From an uncultured Flavobacterium sp. (GTDB lineage Bacteria > Bacteroidota > Bacteroidia > Flavobacteriales > Flavobacteriaceae): a DNA stretch of 64,000 bases. The notes beneath the pieces were generated by a model. The model was not told the origin of the DNA. It saw only the letters and a list, made by a program, of their open reading frames with translations, and did not search any database. Both the position numbers and the translations under genes were made by a program. Numbering within the stretch: position 1 is the first letter of the stretch; each line of letters begins with the position of its first letter. Below, piece by piece: positions 22,503 through 31,593 of this stretch. The stretch lies in the NCBI RefSeq assembly GCF_951805225.1, contig NZ_OX638201.1, positions 3,596,001 through 3,660,000 of the forward strand. Reading direction: 5' to 3'.

Positions 22503-23774
22503 ATGAATAGAATTATACTTATCGGAAACGGATTTGATTTAGCTCATGGAATGAGAACAAGCTATAATGATTTCATCGGTTATTATTGGTTTAAAGTAAT
22601 ATCAGATATCAAGTTAAATGAAGAGGAATCATTTGAAAATTCAGAAATTAAGTTAACCCGATTACCAAAATCTATATATTTTTCTTCAATTATTAAATTC
22701 GAGGAATTACATAAGACTTTAAGTACACATGGAAGTGAACTAAAATTTAAAAATAAATTTCTTGAACACATCAACCATAAGAAACAAATTCAAAATTGGG
22801 TCGATATAGAAAATGAATATTATTTACTTTTAAAAGAATCATTTAAGGATGAAAACTGTACTTATAAAATTTCTCAATTAAATTCGGATTTTACTGATGT
22901 ACAAAAACTATTAGAAACTTATTTAAAAGAAGTTGAAAACCATTTTAAAGAAAAATTTGACAAAAGTGAAATCGATAAAAATCTTAAAAAATCTATTGCA
23001 TACAAAATTTATTCTGATTTCAAATTACGAGATTTTACTGAAGCATCTATCAACAAATTAGCTGAAATAGAATATCAAAAAATAAAAGATGACCTTAAGG
23101 GTATTAAAACTGGAAACATTACTATCGCAGATTTAAGTGAAGAAAAACAAGCATTAATTTCTCCTATAGGAAAAAATGACCCTATAGAAAGCTTAAGAAG
23201 GAGACTACTTAATGATTCTATTACAAACCATGTTAACCTACAACCAGCCGAAATTTTATTTTTGAATTTCAATTATACTTTTACAGAAAGATTATATTAT
23301 ACTATGAGTTGGTACGACCTTCCCAGAAACATAAATAAAAATCTAGAGAAAAATACAATTCATATTCATGGGACTACAGATAGTAGAGATAATAACGATG
23401 TCATTTTCGGCTTTGGAGATGAAATAGATGAAGACTACAAATCAATTGAAAATCTAAATGACAATACTTACCTTGAGAATATAAAATCAATTAAGTATTT
23501 AGAAACTGATAACTATAAAAAGCTATTAGAATTTTTAAATAGTGGTGACTACCAAATATTTATTTTTGGACATTCTTGTGGAAATTCTGACAGAACGCTT
23601 CTAAGTACCCTTTTCGAACATAAAAACTGTGTTTCAATAAAACCTTTCTATCACAAAAGAGAACATGATGACAACTACAGTGAAATAGTACGAAATATTA
23701 CAAGAAATTTTAGTAACAAAGCTGTACTGAGAGATAAGGCAGTAAACAAAGAATACTGCGAATCATTAACTTAA
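22503..23774 (+). CDS. abiH: AbiH-family abortive infection protein
   Basis: 423 residues. The N-terminus IILIGNGFDLAHGMRTSYNDF is the AbiH signature. Conserved ILFLNFNYTFTERLY, IHIHGTTD, VIFGFGDEID and FIFGHSCGNSDR motifs follow in order, and the length matches the family. AbiH proteins protect against phage by abortive infection; the mechanism is not established. The gene stands alone, 470 bp beyond the tRNA attachment remnant, so it probably belongs to an accessory or defence strip that uses the same site. No toxin/antitoxin partner is visible. Confidence 0.9.
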   Translation: MNRIILIGNGFDLAHGMRTSYNDFIGYYWFKVISDIKLNEEESFENSEIKLTRLPKSIYFSSIIKFEELHKTLSTHGSELKFKNKFLEHINHKKQIQNWVDIENEYYLLLKESFKDENCTYKISQLNSDFTDVQKLLETYLKEVENHFKEKFDKSEIDKNLKKSIAYKIYSDFKLRDFTEASINKLAEIEYQKIKDDLKGIKTGNITIADLSEEKQALISPIGKNDPIESLRRRLLNDSITNHVNLQPAEILFLNFNYTFTERLYYTMSWYDLPRNINKNLEKNTIHIHGTTDSRDNNDVIFGFGDEIDEDYKSIENLNDNTYLENIKSIKYLETDNYKKLLEFLNSGDYQIFIFGHSCGNSDRTLLSTLFEHKNCVSIKPFYHKREHDDNYSEIVRNITRNFSNKAVLRDKAVNKEYCESLT

Positions 23775-23838
23775 ATTTTTTAAGAACTAAAATATAACGA
23801 TGCAAACAAAAGACTAATTCATAATTCAAAAACAAATA

Positions 23839-24483
23839 ATGAACGATAAATTGACTATTAGATTAAGTGAAGCTTTTAAATCAAAATTAGATATTTTTGA
23901 TACTTTCATGAATGATGGAGCAAATGATAAAGAAATCGTTGACTTAGAAAAATCACTAAATCAAATTTTACCAAGTTCGTATATCGATTTATTAAAGACA
24001 TACAATGGCGAAAAAAAATCCGTTGGGTTTATGGGAGGATTTGGATTTTTGGGAACCCAGGAAATAGTACTACATTGGGACTTTTTCAAAATAGGAATAA
24101 ACGAGAGAGAACCGGATTCTGTTTATCAAAAAGACAAAATAAAAAATGAATTATTTTCTATAAAAAGGATTCCTTTTGCTCACGATGGTTCAGGAAATTT
24201 TTTATGCATTGATTACGATCCCGGTGTTGAAGGAAAAAATGGTCAAATTTTATATTTACCAACTGGAGATCCTGAACCAGTTTCGGTTATTGCTGATAAT
24301 TTTGATGAGTTTCTTTCTTTTTTAATTGATGCCGTTACTACTGAAAAATTAAAATTAACGGATGAAAGAGACGAATGGGACGAAGAAGACTGGGAAAAAG
24401 CAGATATTTATTTTGAGCATTTATGGAAAGATGACTGGACAGATATTGCCGACGAATATAATTTGAAACAAGCTAACAACTAA
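23839..24483 (+). CDS. SMI1/KNR4 (SUKH) family protein
   Basis: 214 residues. The SUKH pattern is visible: IVDLEKSLNQILPSSYIDLL near 35-54, LKTYNG, then FAHDGSGNFLCIDYDP and a C-terminal DNFDEFLSFLIDA helix. The C-terminus adds a very acidic Trp-rich extension (EWDEEDWEKADIYFEHLW). SUKH proteins often give immunity to polymorphic or contact-dependent toxins; no toxin gene is adjacent, so this may be an orphan immunity gene. It lies 64 bp after abiH. Confidence 0.8.
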   Translation: MNDKLTIRLSEAFKSKLDIFDTFMNDGANDKEIVDLEKSLNQILPSSYIDLLKTYNGEKKSVGFMGGFGFLGTQEIVLHWDFFKIGINEREPDSVYQKDKIKNELFSIKRIPFAHDGSGNFLCIDYDPGVEGKNGQILYLPTGDPEPVSVIADNFDEFLSFLIDAVTTEKLKLTDERDEWDEEDWEKADIYFEHLWKDDWTDIADEYNLKQANN

Positions 24484-24629
24484 TCGAAGGAAATTAAGTC
24501 TAATAGAAAAAAATAGTTTTATTTTTGCCCCTCTAATTGAAGAACAATATTTGCTCTGAACATTAAAAAAAACAAGACAATAAAAGTCATTAAAACAGCA
24601 TTCTAGAAACTAAGTAATTTATAAGCAAC

Positions 24630-24887
24630 ATGGATATAGTTAAATTTAAAATCACATCAAAAACGATAAAAGTAGAAGTACGAAATTCGAATAACTATGT
24701 TTTTAATTTTAATACTGCTTTAGAAATTGAAAAAGAAGATAAAGATGTTTTACTAAGACTTTATCATGCTTTAGATCTTCTTTTTAAGAAAGAAACTCCA
24801 CCTGAAGTAAAAAACTATATTTCGCCAAATCAAACTAATATCCTTGATCAGATTTCTGCTGTTGACGGTTTGGAAGAGGAGAAATAA
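24630..24887 (+). CDS. 85-residue hypothetical protein
   Basis: Begins with a beta-rich segment (IVKFKITSKTIKVEVRNSNN) and continues with an acidic helix (LLRLYHALDLLFKKETPPE). No family recognised. A lone small gene between the SUKH gene and the XRE regulator. Confidence 0.45.
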   Translation: MDIVKFKITSKTIKVEVRNSNNYVFNFNTALEIEKEDKDVLLRLYHALDLLFKKETPPEVKNYISPNQTNILDQISAVDGLEEEK

Positions 24888-24914
24888 TCGCCTATAATTT
24901 TTTTAAACCACTAT

Positions 24915-24997
24915 GCTACAGAAAAATCGTACTTTTGTTTAGCGTAGATTATGTAGCTTTTTTTACTGAAACCATAAAATTGTAAAGTACAGCTACA
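24915..24997. promoter_or_regulatory. Repeated GCTACA/TGTAGC sites upstream of the XRE gene
   Basis: GCTACA at 24915 and 24992 and its inverse TGTAGC at 24952 flank a TACTTTTG -7-type box (24930-24937). Three half-sites in alternating orientation upstream of a HTH gene suggest an autoregulatory operator. Confidence 0.35.
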
Positions 24998-25041
24998 GAA
25001 ATGTGTTTTACCAAACCATAAAAATTTTCAAGAATTTTAGA

Positions 25042-25049
25042 TATCTTTG
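25042..25049 (+). promoter_or_regulatory. -7 box (TATCTTTG) five bases before the start codon
   Basis: A match to the Bacteroidota TAnnTTTG box ends only 4 bases before ATG 25054. If used, the transcript would begin at or just after the start codon and be leaderless. Confidence 0.35.
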
Positions 25050-25053
25050 GACT

Positions 25054-25470
25054 ATGAGCACAATAACAAAACCAAATCATATAGGGCGAAAAATTAGCCG
25101 TATTCGTGAACTAAAAGACATGAAACAAGAAGCTTTGGCGCAAGCTTTAGGAATAAGTCAACAAACTGTTTCTGCTATTGAAAACAGCGAAACTATTGAT
25201 GATGAAAGGCTTTTAGAAGTTGCAAAAGCGCTTGGTGTTAGTATTGAAGCTATAAAAAACTTTAGCGAAGAAAGTATGATTAGTTATTTTAATACTTTTA
25301 ATGACAATAGTATAGCTAACGGACTGGTTAATAATGCAAATAATTGCACTTTCAATCCTTTAGATAAACTTGTGGAATCTTTTGAAGAAAATAAAAAGCT
25401 TTACGAACGTTTGTTACAAGCTGAAAAAGATAAAGTCGAATTTTTAGAAAAATTATTAAAAGACAAATAA
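25054..25470 (+). CDS. XRE-family regulator with C-terminal coiled coil
   Basis: 138 residues from ATG 25054. A longer frame from 25003 would start inside the promoter. A classic HTH_3 at ~14-66 (RIRELKDMKQEALAQALGIS, QQTVSAIENSE) is followed by a linker containing FNPLDKLVESFEENKKLYER and a Lys/Glu coiled coil. Similar plan to the element's repressor. It may regulate itself through the GCTACA repeats upstream. Confidence 0.82.
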   Translation: MSTITKPNHIGRKISRIRELKDMKQEALAQALGISQQTVSAIENSETIDDERLLEVAKALGVSIEAIKNFSEESMISYFNTFNDNSIANGLVNNANNCTFNPLDKLVESFEENKKLYERLLQAEKDKVEFLEKLLKDK

Positions 25471-25494
25471 TATTGTTTTCTAAATCATTCTCAT

Positions 25495-25534
25495 AAAAAA
25501 ATGCGCAAATGTTTCTGACTTTGCGCATTTTTTT
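25495..25534. terminator. Bidirectional terminator
   Basis: AAAAAAATGCGCAAA pairs with TTTGCGCATTTTTTT between convergent genes (XRE rightward, DoxX-like leftward). Confidence 0.8.
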
Positions 25535-25579
25535 ATTCACTTAAGTTTCAATTTACTGAATGTCTTTCGCCAAAAACAA

Positions 25580-26641
25580 TTATTTATTCAATTGCATTTC
25601 GAGTGTCTCGCCATTCATTTTTCCTTTTAAAAACATCTGATTATTTATTCTTATCAATTTACCTCTAAAATTATCTAATTTATCAGACGGATATCGCCAA
25701 CGAATCGTGATAGAATCATTTTTTTCGTTAAGAAAATAGGTTCCAATATATCTGTATCTCCAGTCATTAAAATCGAATGCTATTTCATCTTCAAGATCCA
25801 TATAAACAGTTGTCAACACGCTATCTTTAGGGCTTTTTGCTTTAAGCGCAATATTATCTATTTTTAAATTCTGAACTTGATATCTTCCTGTTAGCTGCGG
25901 ATGTTTGTTTGGATAATCATAAATAAAATGAAAAAAAAGCGGCCAAATAAACAATGATATTCTGTATATGTTTTTGTAATAATTTGGGATATTTATACTT
26001 TTACTTCCCTGTAAAGGCTGAAAAATAAAATTGATTAATCTTTTTGAATCCTGAGATAAAAAATAAAATACTCCCAACAATAATATTATGCCATGTGATA
26101 ATGGTCCAAATGGCATTTGATAAAAAATATCAAGACAGGTTATAAAAACCAACATAGGAACTGCCAAAATCAATCCAAAAAGTCTTGTTCTTGAAAAAAG
26201 TAAAAGTACTGCAGTCAAAATTTGCAATAAGGCTATAAAAACGGTAAAAGGATACGAATATTTAAAGAATGCCCACACCAGAGTTTCTCCGGATAAAGTA
26301 CTAAATGGCGTGTCGAGTAAACCTAACGGAACGATCATTTGCAATCCTTCAATTTTATGAAAACCAAACATTATCAAATCCAGCGACATCGCATAAATAA
26401 TCCGATGTTCTAATCTTGTTTTCAGATCGCTGCCATTAATGCCTTTTCCTTTTTCCATCGAATGCCAGACAAAAGGCAAAATCAATGCTGCAATCAAAAA
26501 TAAAACTGATATTCCAAGTAAAAAAGGAGGCGGAATCCAAGGAGAAAAATACTTCGTAGACAATCGTAAAAAGGTTGCACCGACAACCAAACCAAAGCAT
26601 AAACCTAACCAAATTTTGTTTTTTAAAGATGTTGAATACAT
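25580..26641 (-). CDS. DoxX-like polytopic membrane protein with soluble C-terminal domain
   Basis: 353 residues. Six to seven TM segments span ~8-220, with the DoxX-type heme/quinone-family look (LFGLILAVPMLVFITCLDIF, GIILLLGVFYFLS). A 90-residue beta-rich C-terminal domain (YQVQNLKIDNIALKAKS; ITIRWRYPSDKLDNFRGKLI, ending MLQMQLN-like) follows. Probably an inner-membrane protein of unknown substrate. It lies 68 bp downstream of the membrane-bound AraC-type regulator gene, which may control it. Confidence 0.6.
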   Translation of the reverse strand: MYSTSLKNKIWLGLCFGLVVGATFLRLSTKYFSPWIPPPFLLGISVLFLIAALILPFVWHSMEKGKGINGSDLKTRLEHRIIYAMSLDLIMFGFHKIEGLQMIVPLGLLDTPFSTLSGETLVWAFFKYSYPFTVFIALLQILTAVLLLFSRTRLFGLILAVPMLVFITCLDIFYQMPFGPLSHGIILLLGVFYFLSQDSKRLINFIFQPLQGSKSINIPNYYKNIYRISLFIWPLFFHFIYDYPNKHPQLTGRYQVQNLKIDNIALKAKSPKDSVLTTVYMDLEDEIAFDFNDWRYRYIGTYFLNEKNDSITIRWRYPSDKLDNFRGKLIRINNQMFLKGKMNGETLEMQLNK

Positions 26642-26709
26642 AATCTTGCTGTTTAAATTCTCAGCAAAAAAACGTCTTCTTAAGGCTTGAGTCGTCCTGA
26701 TGTACCCAT

Positions 26710-27846
26710 TCAGACCTCTTTTAGGGTATTTTTTTTCACGTACTCACTAGGCGTAAGTCCTGTTGTTTTCTTGAAAGCATTATTAAAAGTTGACTTCGAT
26801 GTAAATCCAGCTTCATAAGCGATACCAAGAATTGTTAAATGATTGTATTGCTTTTTTGTCAACATCTCTTTGACTTTTTCAATTCTGTAATTATTGATTA
26901 AGGCATAGAAATTCATATTGTAACTATTATTAATCATAAAAGACATATCATTCATCGAAATTCCGACTTTGTCTGAAAGTGAAGCCAAATTAATCTCAGA
27001 ATCTGTAAACACCTCACCATGTTCTAATAGATTGTTCAAAATTGACTTGTATTTTAATAGTTCTTCTTCATTAAGTCGAGACGCAGGTTTTTCGGTTTGA
27101 AACCTAATATTGGGATATATAATATTCTCAAGTACGATGTTTTCATTTTTATCATTAAAAAAAACTTCTTTTTGCCTCAAAAGATTATAAACCATAAATA
27201 GTGTAAATACTAAGTACAAATAGGTACTGACGGAACCAAGAAAGTTAGTTTCTTTTATTTTCATGATCAAAAACAGAACAATTATAAAAAACATCCAAAT
27301 TAAAATACTCTGCAGCCATTTTAAATCTCTTTCTTTTTTCTGAGATGAAAATAACAATATCCCTTTTCGATGTTTTTTTAATAATTGATAAGACAAAATC
27401 CAATAAATGATTAATTGAAGAGGCAATACCAAACGCATTAAACCTCCCACAATACGACTGGCGCGTTCACCAATTAGATCAGAAGTATTTCCCAAAGAAA
27501 GAAAATATGGCACAGATATCAAAAGAATAAAAACTAAGGCTGGTACAAAATACAGCACTTTTTTTCCAAGACTTATTTTACTCAAATGTGTATAATACCA
27601 AATGCTTAAATAAAAACTTGGTGCGACAACAAAGCGGGATAATTCAGAAACCGGAATGATATAAGGAAATTTTGAATCCAACGCTTCTTGCCAGATTATT
27701 TTACTCAACAATGCAAAACCAAGCGATACGAGAAAAACACCGAACCACAAATTTCCTTTTTTATTAAACGGTAAATAAAAAATTGCCAGCATTCCTACTA
27801 GAAAGCAAATTGCAACTGAAAATGAGTTAATAATAATCTCCGGCAT
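26710..27846 (-). CDS. Membrane-bound AraC-type regulator
   Basis: 378 residues. Seven or so TM helices cover residues 1-225 (SFSVAICFLVGMLAIFYLPF, VLYFVPALVFILLISVPYFL and others). A C-terminal AraC DNA-binding domain spans ~270-375 with NYRIEKVKEMLTKK, LTILGIAYEAGFTSKSTFNN and FKKTTGLTPSEYVKK. This 7TM-AraC design is common in Bacteroidota and couples a membrane signal to transcription. The likely target is the DoxX-like gene downstream. Confidence 0.82.
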   Translation of the reverse strand: MPEIIINSFSVAICFLVGMLAIFYLPFNKKGNLWFGVFLVSLGFALLSKIIWQEALDSKFPYIIPVSELSRFVVAPSFYLSIWYYTHLSKISLGKKVLYFVPALVFILLISVPYFLSLGNTSDLIGERASRIVGGLMRLVLPLQLIIYWILSYQLLKKHRKGILLFSSQKKERDLKWLQSILIWMFFIIVLFLIMKIKETNFLGSVSTYLYLVFTLFMVYNLLRQKEVFFNDKNENIVLENIIYPNIRFQTEKPASRLNEEELLKYKSILNNLLEHGEVFTDSEINLASLSDKVGISMNDMSFMINNSYNMNFYALINNYRIEKVKEMLTKKQYNHLTILGIAYEAGFTSKSTFNNAFKKTTGLTPSEYVKKNTLKEV

Positions 27847-27961
27847 CTAACTGATTTTTAATTTTATTACTCAAATGTAAAATTTTAGACCTGATTTTAA
27901 TCAGATCAATTTTATAATTTCGCACTAATTATTGAATTCTTTTATTTCCACACAAAAAAAG

Positions 27962-27992
27962 AAACCCTTAATCACCGAATGACTAAGGGTTT
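27962..27992. terminator. Hairpin terminator
   Basis: AAACCCTTA pairs with TAAGGGTTT. It lies between the 79-residue gene and the AraC-type regulator, after A-rich and before T-rich DNA. Confidence 0.6.
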
Positions 27993-28054
27993 GTTGTTAA
28001 CTATTTTTAAAGAATATCAATAAATCATTTCTTTGCAAATATTTGTCTACTTTT

Positions 28055-28294
28055 TTAGCCTTTTCTAATCAAATAAATCAGGATTTCATCTTCTAGTTCT
28101 TTCGATAGATTTTCATATTCTAATTTATGCTGAAAGTGCTTTTCAAACTTTTTCTTATACTTTTCTGTTTGCAATTTACTATTACAATAATCATCGCAAA
28201 TCCCTTTGAATTTGTCATCTACCAAATATAAAATCTTTAAAGATTCTATATATTCTACGAATTTCACATTATACAATTCTTTAGGGACAGCCAT
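28055..28294 (-). CDS. 79-residue hypothetical protein
   Basis: Charged helical protein (VKFVEYIESLKILYLVDDKF; KKFEKHFQHKLEYENLSKEL) ending LIRKG. No family recognised. Transcribed alone towards a terminator. Confidence 0.45.
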   Translation of the reverse strand: MAVPKELYNVKFVEYIESLKILYLVDDKFKGICDDYCNSKLQTEKYKKKFEKHFQHKLEYENLSKELEDEILIYLIRKG

Positions 28295-28872
28295 AGCATA
28301 TAATTTTTATAAAATAAATTGAATTCAAAACCACTAAATCGTAAAAATGAAAAACAATAAATCGACCGCTTAAATTTTTGTTCATAGAAAACCAAACAAT
28401 ACGCTATTTTTTGTTTCTTTTATGGAATAAAACTGCATAAAAAATACTTGTATAAAATTAAGTCATATTGAAATTTAAAAAAGCAATTTGCAATTCAACT
28501 CGGTTTCATATTATAAAATGAAACCTGAAAATTATTTATTTCCTTAAATGCAACATCAAAATCATTAGAAAAAATCAGCAATGTTTAAAATTATACACAA
28601 TAAATAAGATTCTCCAAAAACACAGAATAGTCTTACATTAAATTACTTTCATAAGAATATCATCTTTTTTGATACTTCTAACTTTAAAAAAAAGCTTTTC
28701 CTAATTTTAATATTGAAACGATTTGCTTCAAAAATTGACTCTTTATTCTTTAAACTAATGTCAAAAATGAGTTAAAATATTCTGCAGATTATAGTTTTCT
28801 CACAATAAAAAATACTTTTGTCAGACTAAAAAAGCCTCAACTCATTTATATCTAATCTCAATATTTGCTGAT
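28295..28872. other. Non-coding gap with a promoter candidate
   Basis: Very AT-rich 578 bp with no convincing ORF or RNA. A TACTTTTG box at 28813-28820 is placed 53 bp before the ATG at 28873 and is the likely promoter of that gene. Confidence 0.4.
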
Positions 28873-29436
28873 ATGGATAATGAAAAATTTATTTTCTGCC
28901 TCGAAGGTGTTCCTGATGTCGATACACACGTTACAACTCTAGTCGTAAAAAACTTAGAAGAAATAGCAATCGATCAGGGGATTTCCAGTATTTATAAAAC
29001 CTGCGATACTATTGAAGGTCTCGAAGAAAGCCTGAATGTATTACTCTACGAAGATCATAATTTTAAGGATTATGAAATCATATATTTAGTAATGCCAGGC
29101 GAACCAAACAATATTTGTCTTCATGATTATTATTACAGCTTACAAGAAATTGCAGAATTATTCGAAGGAAAAATGAAAGGCAAAATCATTCATTTTGCCA
29201 ATTTAAAGGTTTTGGATTTAAATGATGATGAAGCTCAATATTTTCTGGATATTACCGGCGCACGAGCAATTTCAGGTTATGGTTCTTCTTATAATAAAAT
29301 AGCAAGTTGCAGCACGATTGATAAAGCTTTTTTTAGTTTATATCAGGAAAATGACGACATTACCGAAGTTGTCGAAGAATTGTATCAAAAACATTATGCT
29401 TTGTGCAAATTGCTCGATTTTAGATTGTATTATTAG
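28873..29436 (+). CDS. Unrecognised 187-residue protein paired with an AraC regulator
   Basis: Soluble alpha/beta protein (FIFCLEGVPDVDTHVTTLVV; YEIIYLVMPGEPNNICLHDY; GKIIHFANLKVLDLNDDEA; GARAISGYGSSYN). The order of strands and the GARAISGYG..Y motif suggest a Rossmann-like sensing or enzymatic fold. It resembles small conserved Bacteroidota proteins of unknown function (I recall DUF6642, unverified). Three bases separate its stop from the AraC-type gene, so they are one operon. Confidence 0.55.
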   Translation: MDNEKFIFCLEGVPDVDTHVTTLVVKNLEEIAIDQGISSIYKTCDTIEGLEESLNVLLYEDHNFKDYEIIYLVMPGEPNNICLHDYYYSLQEIAELFEGKMKGKIIHFANLKVLDLNDDEAQYFLDITGARAISGYGSSYNKIASCSTIDKAFFSLYQENDDITEVVEELYQKHYALCKLLDFRLYY

Positions 29437-29439
29437 AAC

Positions 29440-30354
29440 ATGGAAACAAACGAAAAAATAAAAACGTATGGCGCTAAAGGATTTCGTGAAAAGTTTCTTG
29501 GTTTAGAAAATCCTATTCATAAACTTTTCAAAACAAATTCAGATCATTTTTTTTGTTTGAAAATGGAAGAAATAATGCAACTTCAATATCCTGTTCCGCC
29601 TTCGAAACATGATTGCCATACTTTGATTTTTATTACTTCGGGAACACATATTATAAAATTAGGTTTTGAGGAATGTCAGACTAATAAAAATGAAATTATT
29701 GTGGTTCCTGCTGGTCAGATTTTTTCGATTGATCATATTAATAGCAAACACAGCGGTTTTATTTGCCAGTTTCATCCGGATGTTTTAATTGGGAAATATG
29801 GAAATCGTGACATCATAAATGATTTTGGTTTTCTGAAAATCTCCGGAAATCCTAAAATTATTCTTTCTGAGAAAGATGCTCCTTTTATCAATAATATACT
29901 AAGCCGTCTCCAAGTAGAATATCTCGAAGCCGAAACGATAAATTTAGATCTTATAAGGAGCTATTTAGTGACTTTGTTTTGTGAAATGAACAGAAACGCT
30001 GTCAAAATTCCTAAGGAAGGAACTGCTGCCGAAGTTCTTTCTGCAAAATTTAAAGAGCTTATTTATCCAAATATTAAAATAAACCATCAGGTAAATTATT
30101 ATGCTTCAATGCTCAATGTTACTCCGAATCATTTGAATAAATCAGTCAAGGCGACAACAGGCAAATCTGCAACGACTTGGATTGATGAGACCATTTTACT
30201 CGAGGCCAAATATTTACTATACCAAACTACACTTTCGATAAGCGAAATAGCAATGATGGTTGGACATGAGGATCAATCTTACTTTAGTCGTTTCTTTAAA
30301 AAACACGAAGCAATAAGCCCGGTTCAATATCGAAAAATGATTGATAAGTCCTAA
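29440..30354 (+). CDS. AraC-family transcriptional regulator
   Basis: 304 residues. An N-terminal cupin-like ligand domain (VPPSKHDCHTLIFITSGTHI; IIVVPAGQIFSIDHI) is followed by a C-terminal AraC HTH (~200-300: YYASMLNVTPNHLNKSVKAT, ISEIAMMVGHEDQSYFSRFF, KKHEAISPVQYRKM). Soluble regulator coupled to the unrecognised gene upstream; the ligand is unknown. Confidence 0.85.
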   Translation: METNEKIKTYGAKGFREKFLGLENPIHKLFKTNSDHFFCLKMEEIMQLQYPVPPSKHDCHTLIFITSGTHIIKLGFEECQTNKNEIIVVPAGQIFSIDHINSKHSGFICQFHPDVLIGKYGNRDIINDFGFLKISGNPKIILSEKDAPFINNILSRLQVEYLEAETINLDLIRSYLVTLFCEMNRNAVKIPKEGTAAEVLSAKFKELIYPNIKINHQVNYYASMLNVTPNHLNKSVKATTGKSATTWIDETILLEAKYLLYQTTLSISEIAMMVGHEDQSYFSRFFKKHEAISPVQYRKMIDKS

Positions 30355-30426
30355 TTATTGATTATAGAATCCTACCAACTCCAAAAGCATTTATGGAAAT
30401 TTGCCCTGTAAAAAAATGAGCAAATT

Positions 30427-30630
30427 ATGATTTATGTTTTTAAAACCTCCGTTGATACAAAATCTAAATTAGAGCTAGCAACTACAGTTCTTAATGAAGT
30501 ATTGACAGATAATACTATTTGGAATTTTGATCTGGAAGACTGCGATAATATTTTGAGAATCGACAGCGAGAATGAAATAACGGAAAGCATGTTAAAAAAT
30601 GACATTTTTGATTGCGTCGAATTAGAATAA
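30427..30630 (+). CDS. 67-residue hypothetical protein
   Basis: A short alpha/beta protein (IYVFKTSVDTKSKLELATTV; DCDNILRIDSENEITESML) with the look of a small ferredoxin-like fold often annotated as a metal- or copper-chaperone-like hypothetical, but without Cys pairs. No family claimed. It lies 72 bp after the AraC gene and 36 bp before the pentapeptide gene. Confidence 0.5.
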   Translation: MIYVFKTSVDTKSKLELATTVLNEVLTDNTIWNFDLEDCDNILRIDSENEITESMLKNDIFDCVELE

Positions 30631-30666
30631 CCCTTTTTGGTCCCAAGCCAACCTCAACCTAGTATT

Positions 30667-31239
30667 ATGGAAACTGCATTACATCAAAACAAGACTTTTG
30701 ACACCATTGATTATTCTGATCAAAAATTATCGGATAATGAATTTATAAACTGTGAGTTCATCAATTGCAATTTTTCGAAAAGCGATTTTAGCTACATTGA
30801 CTTTTTAGATTGTACGTTTAAGAACTGCAATCTTTCTTTAGCGAGTTTAAAAAGTACTGGTTTAAAAAACATTAAATTCATTGGTTGCAAATTAATGGGA
30901 CTTGATTTCAGCTCGAGCAATAGTTTTTTGTTTGCCATGAATTTTCAGGATTGTCTTCTTGATTATTCGACTTTCATTTATAAAAAATTAAAGAAAACAA
31001 ACTTCATTGATTGTTCTTTAAAAGATGTAGATTTCTCTAATACCGATTTGTCTCTAGCAATTTTTAAAAATTGTGATCTTTCAAATGCTACTTTTATGGA
31101 CTGCATTTTAGAGAAAACAGATTTCAGATCTTCCCGCAACTACGCTTTTGATCCTTCTGAAAATAAAATCAAAAGAACAAAAGTTTCTAATTCGGCGCTT
31201 GCGGGATTACTTGAAAAATTTGATTTGGATATTGAGTGA
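30667..31239 (+). CDS. Pentapeptide-repeat protein
   Basis: 190 residues from ATG 30667. The repeats follow A(D/N)LxX-like phasing: FINCEFINCNFSKSDFSYID, FLDCTFKNCNLSLASL, FMDCILEKTDF, giving a right-handed quadrilateral beta helix of about 30 pentapeptides. Qnr-type members protect DNA gyrase; others have unknown roles. The length is Qnr-like, but function cannot be assigned from the repeat alone. Confidence 0.82.
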   Translation: METALHQNKTFDTIDYSDQKLSDNEFINCEFINCNFSKSDFSYIDFLDCTFKNCNLSLASLKSTGLKNIKFIGCKLMGLDFSSSNSFLFAMNFQDCLLDYSTFIYKKLKKTNFIDCSLKDVDFSNTDLSLAIFKNCDLSNATFMDCILEKTDFRSSRNYAFDPSENKIKRTKVSNSALAGLLEKFDLDIE

Positions 31240-31338
31240 AATATGGCACGGCATGGCATGGCACGCGGATGACACGGATTCACTTCGTGAAAACGCGGAT
31301 TTATACGGATTTTTTTATCCTTGTTGTTTTATGTAAAA

Positions 31339-31369
31339 CCTTTGTCAAAGTTTAAAACTTTGACAAAGG
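31339..31369. repeat. Palindrome CCTTTGTCAAAGTTT / inverse
   Basis: Arms CCTTTGTCAAAGTTT and AAACTTTGACAAAGG with one central base. A close variant is at 49954-49986. Likely a dispersed intergenic palindromic repeat. Confidence 0.7.
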
Positions 31370-31540
31370 TCTGCAAGCAATAGCTGATTTTAGTTGATTG
31401 CTCAAATTGCGGGACTTCGACTTCGCTCAGTCTGACATAAAAATGCATGTAAATCAGAAAATAAAAAATCCGAACAAATCCGCGTCTTCACGAAGTGAAC
31501 CCGTTTCATCCGTGTGCAATTTATACACATCAACAAAAAA

Positions 31541-31561
31541 GGGATACAAAAATTGTATCCC
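31541..31561 (-). terminator. Terminator of the SusCD operon
   Basis: GGGATACAA pairs with TTGTATCCC, flanked by A and T runs, 33 bp downstream of the beta-helix lipoprotein stop. Confidence 0.75.
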
Positions 31562-31593
31562 TCTTTTTCTATAAAAACCAACTGTAGAAAAAT

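Larger units (their letters stand above)
31240..31593. repeat. Intergenic composite of inverted repeats
   Basis: About 50-bp arms (31263-31312 and ~31465-31520) match each other inverted, around GCGGAT, CACTTCGTGAA and ACGCGGATTT. Between them lie a 31-bp palindrome (31339-31369) and an ACTTCGACTTCGCTCAG repeat also seen at 51211. Such intergenic repeat islands recur in flavobacterial genomes. Confidence 0.65.
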
